Source: Chamaea fasciata (lineage: Eukaryota > Chordata > Aves > Passeriformes > Sylviidae). From it: a stretch of DNA of 64,000 nt. The notes under the pieces were generated by a model that saw nothing but the letters and a program-made list of their open reading frames with translations, ran no database searches and had not been told where the DNA came from. The position numbers and the translations under genes were made by a program. The stretch is taken from positions 40,790,305 to 40,854,304 of the forward strand of contig JARCOQ010000004.1 in NCBI GenBank assembly GCA_029207755.1, read 5' to 3'. The first letter of the stretch is position 1, and every line of letters begins with the position of its first letter. Below, one piece after another: positions 12,960 to 22,000 of the stretch.

Positions 12960-13475
12960 TGTCCTGCGTTGAAGTATATTCTATCACCATCTTCATGAAC
13001 TGTTGAAACCAGGTGAGGCAGTGCTCCCTGCCTCCTCCACTCTGGCTTATCTTCTGTTAGTGGGCCCATCAACACCTTTGCTACACAGCTCACAGATAAC
13101 CCCCTCCTGGACTACCTCCTGTTAATGGGCCCATCAGGCCTTATCACATGACTCACCATCCCATTGTGAGATGCTCCGCCCAGAGGAAGAAACCAAGCAT
13201 TCCAGCCTGGATATAAGCTGAGACTCTGAACACCAGAGCGGCGCTTACCCACTGGATTCCCAGAGGACCCGAGCTACCAGACCTTTCTACAGGATCACTG
13301 CTTCAGGAAGACCACCTCATCTGGACTGCTTCCATCACTACGCTCAGGTTGTATTCTGACTCTGTCAGTGGTCTTTTGTATTATTGCATCTATTTTATTT
13401 TACTTTCTTTTTTTTTCTATTAAATTGTACCTCTGACTTGGAGCCTCTCATTTGTTTTGCCTTCAAACTACTACA
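12960..13475 (+). repeat. 5' LTR of younger provirus
   Basis: A 516-bp TG...CA repeat starting TGTCCTGC and ending CTACTACA. A TATA-like ATATAAG is at 13211-13217 and a poly(A) signal ATTAAA at 13419-13424. The 3' LTR matches it almost base for base. It could act as a plus-strand promoter about 13 kb upstream of DMXL1, but nothing in the sequence shows that it does. Confidence 0.93.
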
Positions 13476-13479
13476 TTTT

Positions 13480-13497
13480 TGGCGCCCAACGTGCGGA
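13480..13497 (+). other. Primer binding site, Lys tRNA-like
   Basis: TGGCGCCCAACGTGCGGA begins four bases after the LTR. The first 14 bases match the classical tRNA-Lys(1,2) primer site used by spumaviruses and several other retroviruses; the last few diverge. Confidence 0.75.
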
Positions 13498-13559
13498 ACA
13501 AGGCATTGAGAAAAGTCAGAATTACAATTTTGTATTGAAGAAGACACCTGTTCGCTATT

Positions 13560-15284
13560 ATGCTCAACATGCTTACATGTGTCTTATATCTATCTCTCTA
13601 TATTTTTCCACAACTGGGATACTATCTGCCAGTCTTAATGCTCCTGCGTAGACCAGGGTATGGTACTAAAATTGCTTTAGTGGTCTATTATGTCCATTGC
13701 TTGATAAACTCCGAGGCAATGAACATTATTCAGAATATACACCCACTTTTGTTTTCTTGTTCTGGTCTAGGATGCTACATCTGGGGCCTCAACAATCTCA
13801 CCCAGCCCCTGTGGGGAGGGGTGAAGAATGATTTTTTCCAGCTTTTCAGGCATGACACAGCAGTTTTTGAAAATATGGAATACCCTCTGGATGCCAAGGA
13901 CAGCATGATGTTGTTGTCAGTCCTGCTTTGTCTTCTCTGCACGGCCCGCACGATGCTTACACTACCTAGTGTGATACAGCGTGTTCTGGAGGAAGAGGGA
14001 AAAAGAAGCAGAGCAACAATATCAGTGTCTACACAGTGTGTCACAGAGGAGAAAGAAGCCAAAAGTGAGGCAACAGTGTCCACATCTATGCAGACTGTCA
14101 CAGAGGAGAAAGGGACTAAGGGTGCCATCAGCATCTTCACACAAACCATCACTGAACCGGAACAGCCTAAACCAGTAGCAGTTGCCCCCGTTCAGAAGAA
14201 GAAATCAAGGACCAAATCAGTCCGCATAGTGACTGATGAGGGTGCAGCAGGACCTTCACAATCAGCAGAAGAGACAGAGCCAGAAATCATCACTCGCTCT
14301 CTATCTCTGGGTGAGCTGTGTGACCTGCGAAAGGAATTCACCCGCCAGACCAATGAGTCCATCCTGACCTGGCTGCTCCTCATCAGGGATGCTGCAGCCT
14401 ATGACACCATTCTGGATGGAAGTGAGGCCAGGCAACTGGGATCGTTGTCCCAGGATGTGGTCATTGACCAGGGGATTGGGAAAAGCCAAGAACCTCTAAG
14501 CCTCTGGCAGCGACTGCTAACAAGTGTGAAGGATAGATACCTTTGTAAAGAAGACCTCCAAGTGCACCAAGGAAAATGGAACACAATAGAACAAGGTATC
14601 CGATGCTTGAGGGAATTGGCTGTGTTGGAGATCATTTTTTCAGAAGATGAGAGATTTCCTAAAAACCCAGATGATGTCCAGTGCACATCACGGATGTGGT
14701 TGAGATTTGCACGGCTTGGACCCGAGATGTACTCACATTACCTGGCAACACTGCAATGGAGGGAAGGTGAGGACAGGGTAGGTGTCTTGGCTAATAAACT
14801 AAGAATTTACGAGGACACTGTCACTGCTCCAGTTCGTACCCATGTCTCGTCTGTGGAAACAAGCCTGGCTGAGCAAGTCCTGAACTTGATTGAAGAAGGC
14901 CATCAGAAACTGAAAAAAGAACTTAAGGAAGAAATTTACCATATCCAACCAGAGCCAATGAGAGTCTCTGCCATTAGAAGCAGGCGCTCCCCAGCCAGGG
15001 AGAGAGGATACACACCACGAGGTAACCTCTGGTCTTTTCTTCGGGAGCATGGAGAAGACATGAGGAAGTGGGATGGAAAACCCACCTCCTCCTTAGCAGC
15101 CTGGGTACGTGAACTGAAAAGAGAAACACCTACCACAAAGAGCCCATCTAGAATCAATGTTGCTCCGGTCTCTCGTGCACAGAACTCCAGACGGTACAGG
15201 AATGATGATATGACTGATCCTCTTGAAGGAACCTCAGAAACATATTTACAAGAAGAGAGCAATGTATGCCATGACCAGGAATAG
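13560..15284 (+). CDS. gag: gag-like ORF of younger ERV-L provirus
   Basis: An uninterrupted 574-codon frame starts at the first ATG after the primer site and ends at TAG. Visible parts follow. Hydrophobic segments lie at about residues 2-30 and 116-134. A Ser/Thr-rich imperfect repeat occupies residues 152-200 (units containing STQCVTEE, SMQTVTEE, FTQTITEP). A Lys/Arg cluster is at 213-222, with a helical conserved core at 245-425. A charged, probably coiled segment lies at 428-460 and an Arg-rich stretch with GYTPRG at 474-488. No CCHC zinc knuckle and no late-domain motif stand out. By position it should be the structural polyprotein. Pol follows in the same frame after the TAG. Alternative: an unusual accessory-like N-terminus fused to gag. 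Confidence 0.85.
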   Translation: MLNMLTCVLYLSLYIFPQLGYYLPVLMLLRRPGYGTKIALVVYYVHCLINSEAMNIIQNIHPLLFSCSGLGCYIWGLNNLTQPLWGGVKNDFFQLFRHDTAVFENMEYPLDAKDSMMLLSVLLCLLCTARTMLTLPSVIQRVLEEEGKRSRATISVSTQCVTEEKEAKSEATVSTSMQTVTEEKGTKGAISIFTQTITEPEQPKPVAVAPVQKKKSRTKSVRIVTDEGAAGPSQSAEETEPEIITRSLSLGELCDLRKEFTRQTNESILTWLLLIRDAAAYDTILDGSEARQLGSLSQDVVIDQGIGKSQEPLSLWQRLLTSVKDRYLCKEDLQVHQGKWNTIEQGIRCLRELAVLEIIFSEDERFPKNPDDVQCTSRMWLRFARLGPEMYSHYLATLQWREGEDRVGVLANKLRIYEDTVTAPVRTHVSSVETSLAEQVLNLIEEGHQKLKKELKEEIYHIQPEPMRVSAIRSRRSPARERGYTPRGNLWSFLREHGEDMRKWDGKPTSSLAAWVRELKRETPTTKSPSRINVAPVSRAQNSRRYRNDDMTDPLEGTSETYLQEESNVCHDQE

Positions 15285-18200
15285 GGGGGCCTTGCTTCTA
15301 GCCAGGTAGAGGAAAGGGGCAATGGGATCTACTGGACTGTGTGGATCTGATGGCCTGGAACATCTGACCCACAAAGATATACGGCTCTGGTTGATACCGG
15401 TGCTCAGTGTACTCTGATGCCATCAAGGTATGTGGGAGCGGAACCCATTTCCATTTCTGGGGTGACAGGAGGATCCCAGGAGCTGACTGTACTGGAAGCT
15501 GAAGTAAGTCTAACTGGGAAAGAATGGCAGAAACAACCCATTGTAACTGGTCCAGAGGCCCCATGCATTTTGGGCATAGACTATCTCAGAAATGGGTATT
15601 TCAAAGACCCAAAAGGATACCGCTGGGTTTTTGGCATAGCTGCCCTAGAGACAAAAGGCATCAGACAACTGAGTACCTTGCCTGGACTCTCAGACGACCC
15701 CTCTGCTGTGGGACTACTGAAAGCTGAAGAACAACAGGTGCCGATCGCCCGAGCAACAGTGCACCGTCGGCAATATCGCACCGACAGAGACTCTGTGGTC
15801 CCCATCCATAAGATGATTCGTGAGCTGGAGAGCCAAGGGGTGGTAAGCAAGGCTCGTTCACCCTTTAATAGCCCTATATGGCCCGTGCGTAAGTCCAGTG
15901 GAGAATGGAGACTGACAGTGGATTACCGTGGCCTGAATGAAGTCACACCACCACTGAGCGCTGCCGTACCAGACATGTTGGAGCTTCAGTATGAGCTGGA
16001 ATCCAAGGCAGCAAAATGGTATGCGACCATTGATATTGCAAATGCCTTTTTCTCCATTCCTCTGGCAGCAGAATGCAGGCCTCAGTTTGCCTTCACCTGG
16101 AGGGGCGTGCAGTACACCTGGAACCGACTGCCCCAGGGGTGGAAGCACAGTCCCACCATTTGCCATGGACTGATCCAGGCTGCACTGGAAAAGGGTGAGG
16201 CTCCAGAACACCTGCAATACATTGACGACATTATCGTGTGGGGAAACACCGCAACAGAAGTCTTTGAGAAGGGAGAGAAGATCGTTCAGATTCTCCTGAA
16301 GGCCGGCTTCACCATCAAGAGGAGCAAAGTCAAGGGACCTGCTCGAGAGATCCAGTTTCTGGGAGTGAAGTGGCAAGATGGACGGCGTCAGATTCCCACC
16401 GAAGTCATCAATAAGATCACTGCAATGTCTCCACCGACCAACAAGAAGGAAACACAAGCTTTCCTAGGTGCCATAGGCTTCTGGAGGATGCACATTCCCG
16501 AGTATAGCCAAATCGTGAGCCCTCTCTACCTGGTTACCCGCAAGAAGAACGATTTCCACTGCGGCCCAGAACAGCAGCAAGCTTTCGCCCAGATCAAGCA
16601 GGAAATCGCTCATGCGGTAGCCCTTGGCCCAGTCAGGACAGGATCAGAGGTGAAGAATGTGCTTTACTCTGCAGCCGGGAGCCATGGTCTGTCATGGAGC
16701 CTTTGGCAGAAGGTGCCGGGTGAGACTCGGGGACGACCACTGGGATTCTGGAGCCGAAGCTACAGTGGATCCGAAGCCAACTACACTCCCACAGAGAAGG
16801 AAATCTTAGCCGCCTATGAAGGAGTCCAAGCTGCCTCAGAGGTGATTGGTACTGAAGCACAGCTGCTTCTGGCACCTCGACTACCGGTGCTGGGGTGGAT
16901 ATTCAAGGGAAAGGTTCCTACCACACATCATGCCACCGACACCACGTGGAGCAAATGGATCGCCCTGACCACGCAGCGTGCCCGTATTGGAAACCTGAAT
17001 CGCCCTGGGATTCTGGAAATTATAACAAACTGGCCTGAAGGTGAGACCTTTGGATTATCCTCTGAAGAAGAAGAGGAGCAAGTGACACGGGCCGAGGAAG
17101 CCCCACCATATAACGAGCTACCGGAGAGTGAGAGACGATATGCCCTTTTCACCGACGATTCCTGCCAAATTGTAGGTGCTAACCGGAAATGGAAAGCTGC
17201 TGTATGGAGCCCCACACGCCAAGATGCACAAGCTACCGAGGGAGAAGGTGGATCGAGTCAGGTTGCAGAGCTTAAAGCTGTCCAGCTGGCTTTGGATATT
17301 GCTGAACGAGAGAAGTGGCCAAGGCTCTATCTCTACACTGACTCATGGATGGTAGCTAATGCTCTGTGGGGATGGCTGGACCGTTGGAGAAAGGCCAACT
17401 GGCAGCGCAGAGGGAAACCCATCTGGGCTGCTGAGATGTGGCAGGACATCGCCACCCAAGTAGAAAGGCTGACCGTGAAGGTTCGACACGTGGATGCGCA
17501 CGTACCCAAGAGTCGGGCTAATGAAGAACATCATAACAACGAGCAGGTGGAGCGAGCTGCCAAGGTGAAAGTATCACAGGTTAATCTAGACTGGCAGCAC
17601 AAAGGAGAATTATTCCTAGCTCGTTGGGCTCATGATGCCTCTGGTCATCAAGGGAGAGATGCAACATATCGATGGGCTCGTGACCGAGGGGTGGACATTA
17701 CTATGGACAGCATCTCCCAGGCTATCCATGACTGCGAGACCTGTGCTGCAATCAAACAGGCCAAGCGAGTGAAGCCTCTGTGGTATGGCGGACGATGGTG
17801 AAAGTATAGGTATGGGGAAGCCTGGCAAATTGACTACATCACCCTTCCCCAAACCCGCCAAGGCAAGCACTACGTGCTCACCATGGTGGCAGCAACTAGT
17901 GGATGGCTGAAGACCTACCCTGTGCCTCATGCTACTGCCCGGAACACCAGCTTGGGCCTGGAAAAGCAGGTCCTGTGGAGACATGGCACCCGTGAGAGAA
18001 TTGAGTCAGACAACGGGACTCATTTCAAGAATGGCCTCATAAGCGCTTGGGCCAGAGAACACGGAATCCAATGGATATACCATATCCCATATCATGCACC
18101 AGCTGCTGGGAAGGTGGAACGCTGCAATGGACTGCTTAAAACTACCCTTAAGGCACTTGGTGGAGGGACCTTCAAAAATTGGGAACAGAATTTAGCAAAG

Positions 18201-18479
18201 GCCACCTGGATGGTCAATACCCGAGGGTCCATCAATCGAGCTGGTCCTGCCCAATCTGAATCCTTGCACACAGTGGATGGAGATAAGGTCCCTGTGGTAC
18301 ACATGAGAGGTATGTTAGGAAAGACTGTTTGGATTAATCCCACCTCGGGCAAGGGCAAACCCATCCGTGGGGTTGTCTTTGCTCAAGGACCTGGTTACAC
18401 TTGGTGGGTGATGCAAAATGATGGGGTAACCCACTGTGTACCACAAGGAGACCTTATTTTAAGTGAGAACTGTGTGTAG
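15285..18479 (+). pseudogene. pol: pro-pol of younger ERV-L provirus, two in-frame stops
   Basis: This is the same reading frame as gag. Domains in order are: protease with ALVDTGAQCTLMPS (about 15380-15425) and CILGIDYL; reverse transcriptase with SPFNSPIWPVRK, LPQGWKHSP and YIDD (about 15860-16500); a tether; RNase H with TDDSC, AELKAV and YTDSW (about 17130-17500); integrase zinc region HDASGHQG...CETC (about 17625-17750); and integrase core with Asp in QIDY, Asp in SDNG and Glu in KVER (17825-18125). The frame is broken by TGA at 15348-15350, before protease, and TGA at 17799-17801, between the integrase zinc region and core. The rest is open to the natural TAG at 18477-18479. As it stands it cannot give full-length Pol. 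No dUTPase was seen after integrase. Confidence 0.92.
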
Positions 18480-18560
18480 GATTTCATTATATATATTTAT
18501 GTGTGTGTGTGTAGTTTAAGAAAGGTATTGATTTGGGATGATGTAGATGGTAATAGAATA

Positions 18561-18569
18561 AGGGGTGGA
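18561..18569 (+). other. Polypurine tract of younger provirus
   Basis: AGGGGTGGA lies three bases before the 3' LTR. It is shared with the older copy and is the probable plus-strand primer. Confidence 0.65.
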
Positions 18570-18572
18570 TAA

Positions 18573-19091
18573 TGTCCTGGGTTGAAGTATATTCTATCAC
18601 CATCTTCATGAACTGTTGAAACCAGGTGAGGCAGTGCTCCCTGCCTCCTCCACTCTGGCTTATCTTCTGTTAATGGGCCATCAGCACCTTTGCTACACAG
18701 CTCACAGATAACCCCCTCCTGGACTACCTCCTGTTAATGGGCCCATCAGGCCTTATCACATGACTCACCATCCCATTGTGAGATGCTCCGCCCAGAAGGA
18801 GAAACTAAGCATTCCAGCCTGGATATAAGCTGAGACTCTGAACACCAGAGCGGCGCTTACCCACTGGATTCCCAGAGGACCCGAGCTACCAGACCTTTCT
18901 ACAGGATCACTGCTTCAGGAAGACCACCTCATCTGGACTGCTTCCATCACTACGCTCAGGTTGTATTCTGACTCTGTCGGTGGTCTTTTGTATTATTGCA
19001 TCTATTTTATTTTACTTTCTTTCTTTTTTTTCCTATTAAATTGTATCTCTGACTTGGAGCCTCTCATTTGTTTTGCCTTCAAACTACTACA
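18573..19091 (+). repeat. 3' LTR of younger provirus
   Basis: A 519-bp copy of the 5' LTR, starting TGTCCTGG and ending CTACTACA. It differs at about ten positions, by one deleted C in the first GGGCCC, and by a four-base longer pyrimidine run before ATTAAA. Confidence 0.93.
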
Positions 19092-19096
19092 ATGCT
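19092..19096. other. Target site duplication, right copy (ATGCT)
   Basis: Matches 12955-12959. Confidence 0.85.
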
Positions 19097-22000
19097 GCTG
19101 GTACAACTGGATCCCCTTCTGTTCACACATGCAGGGGGAAAAAAGAAATCCTACTACTTGTTCCATGGGGTTAGAAAAACACTGTGGGGGAACAAGAAGC
19201 ACCTTCTAGGTTTTATATACGCCCTGCCTCACAGTATTTCCCCATTGCTTAATCAAGTCTTCCAAGGCTATTGCAATACAGGTAATAAATAATAATAACC
19301 AAGGCATTCTAATACTTTGGGGTGTTGGGCATCCTTAACTTTCACTAGAAACTCGATGAATGCGACCGCATTAAGGCCTAAAGCTTTAAAAAGCTCCTTT
19401 AAAAAGCTACCATTCAGACAGGGATTAAAACTACTGCAGGCAGTACCAAAGTGGTAAATATTGACTCAGCAGTAAATAAAATCAGTCCATTGAGGTGGAG
19501 TGTACAATATGTGGTGGAAGAAGAGTCATGAAAAATCAATATCCCTCTTAGGCAGATTAAACAGTGTACACCACAAACGCACATGCTGTTTCAGGAAAGT
19601 CATAGTGTTCATAAAACACAGTGACACTTTACACTCATAAAAATCTTTAAACAAGAAAATTGTGTGCGCCTTTTTTTTTTTTTTTTTTTTTTTAAATCTG
19701 GTAAAAAGTTGTTTTCTTTAATTGCAAAACAGATGAAGTCTGGTACCAAATGCTGGAACAACCAGCACACTTTATATGTTTTAAAATGTGCATGTGTAAA
19801 TTTTATATCCTGTTCACAGCTATGTTAAAAAATCTTACAATTTTTTTGTTTATAAAATAGAGGCTGTTTCAAAACCATTCTCTTCTATAAAAACACAAAC
19901 TTATAAAGAAAAATAGATGACATACAGGTGTTCAAGTGATGAGAAAGACAGCAATTTTAATAGCTTTTTTCAAGTGTGTCGTTTGTTCCACTGAAAATCA
20001 GTAATTAGAACACCATTTTCTACTCAGCATATAGCAGTCAACAGAGAATTTACCATCAGGCTGAAACATTTCATTTGTCTCAGCACTTTTGTTAAATTTA
20101 TTTTTCTATAGCATTGTGAATATGCCTTTGAATGGTGGAATGAATGTGCATTCATTTGATTGTGCTTCCTTTCTCTTCCCTACTTGTGGAATAAAAACAA
20201 TATGAAAAAGGTAATATTAATATTGTAAATGCAAGGATGCTTGGCAGTCCAGAAACCCTGCATTTGTACCTATGAATGTGAACTATGTTAATGAAATGTA
20301 GCAACCTGAAAAAGAAACAACTTGTAACTTGCAATACCCTGAAAACAGCTGGCAAAAGAACAAAATACAGGCCTACCTCACAAAATGGCTGTGAGATAAG
20401 GAGGGGTGTATGCATTTGAGAATAAAATTGTTAGTTCCACTGCAACTGGAAAGAACAATGAGCTTTTGTGTTTTGTGTTTTTCTTTCCCAATACCTGAAC
20501 GGCCATCTGTTTAAGTTTTTGTACAGGTATAAGGAAAAAACAATCTTCTGTCAAATGCTCAATCATCCTCCTAAGAGGTAAAAACCTAGGCATTAGCAGC
20601 CTTAAAGAGGTAACAGGTTCAAATATTAGCATAAAATCACTTTTGTTTTTATCCCCCCAGGCTAGCCCTTGAGTGTTTCAAGCTATTTTAAAGACATAAA
20701 TATGAATGTCTGTATGCAGTAGATTTCTGGAGATGTGTTGATACTGAATTTGAAAATGTACATATTCAAGGGTTTGATATAAATATGAAAGGTAAAGTAA
20801 AGTGATTGCATTATACTTCAGGTAAGTTTCTTAGGGACATGTATTAAGGGTCTCACCTTTCAAAGCTTGACATGGAAACCATATGCCATCTGAAACACCC
20901 TAGAGAGTTCAAAACTTATAAAAGAATATTCTTTGTCGGGATAGACTGGCAGTATGACAATTAATAGTGTGAATATGGAGTCTACATATTTATTTACATA
21001 TAACTTAACATTTCAGAGTAAACGAAAAAAAATAGTATTTGTTATTATGCTCGATATGAAATTCATAGTTTATAAAAAAGAAATAAACTTACTGAATAAT
21101 TCAGAATTTACATAAAAAGGACAAATACATTCTGGTAGATAATACTGCATAATGGCTATTTCAAGAGCTGTTCACGTGAATTTCAAGTAACAGGCTATAT
21201 ATCAGCAGCCTAATCAGAATTCAGTGCCAGCAGGTGAGCTGTCAGTAGAACTTCTCCAAGGCCAGATGGAGCTTCCCAGGTCTACACAAAGAACTGACCA
21301 ACCAGACAGCATCTTTGTATTGGTGGAAAAAGCCAGGCTCAGTCATTTCCAGGATACTGACTACTGCACCGTGGCACAAAAAGTACCCTGTGCACATGAG
21401 ACTGATGACATGTGAAAACTGATGCATCTAGAATTCATCACTGTTTAGCATTTGCAGTAGGACAGGACCTTTACATGCTGAACAAGATCGCTCTCAACCA
21501 TGCACTGCGGAATCCACCAGTGGATATTTTGCACAGCAGCTCCATGCCACAGCAGCGCCCCTGGCTCTCCCAGCTCTGCTGTGGTGCAGATCTGTATCCT
21601 GAGAGCAGCCTGCTGGAAAGTGATGGGCGGACCTACCAGGGCCCCCCACCACTCTCACTCGAGAGATAAAGTCCAACTCAGCATCCTCAGCTGTCAGGGA
21701 TCACAGAATATTTTATAAATACATGGGGAAGGAGTGGACAGTTAAGGTACTACCCAGCAGCCCTTTCATGACTTTCTTCAATAGTAGCTTAAATCCCAGT
21801 TATGTGAAATGAATATAAAACTCTCTATATGAATGGAAATTTTGAAAGTCTGTTAATTGTTAACTGTTAATTTGCAAGCCTGAAGGATTTAATAATGGTT
21901 GACTTTTATCTTAGAATCAAATAGTTATGATAGTCTCAGCTGGAACCAAAGTATCACTGAAAGCCAAATAAAACCTGAATTTAATAAATGAAAATATCTT

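Larger units (their letters stand above)
12960..19091 (+). mobile_element. Near-complete ERV-L-like provirus, younger copy
   Basis: A 6132-bp provirus. The order is 5' LTR (12960-13475), primer binding site (13480 on), gag (13560-15284), protease-RT-RNase H-integrase (15285-18479), polypurine tract and 3' LTR (18573-19091), flanked by ATGCT duplications. The LTRs differ by roughly ten substitutions plus a few small indels over about 516 bp by eye, close to 2 percent. Insertion is therefore fairly recent on an avian timescale. Only 93 bases separate the pol stop from the 3' LTR, so there is no env. Assignment to the ERV-L/spuma-related class rests on pol motifs, the 5-bp duplication and the lysine-type primer site. 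Confidence 0.93.

Noticed and set aside
15858..16457. 199-codon minus-strand frame
   Set aside because: Antisense shadow of the younger provirus reverse transcriptase.
18480..18572. Search for env or dUTPase between pol and the 3' LTR
   Set aside because: Only 93 bases are available, AT- and GT-rich, so neither gene is present.
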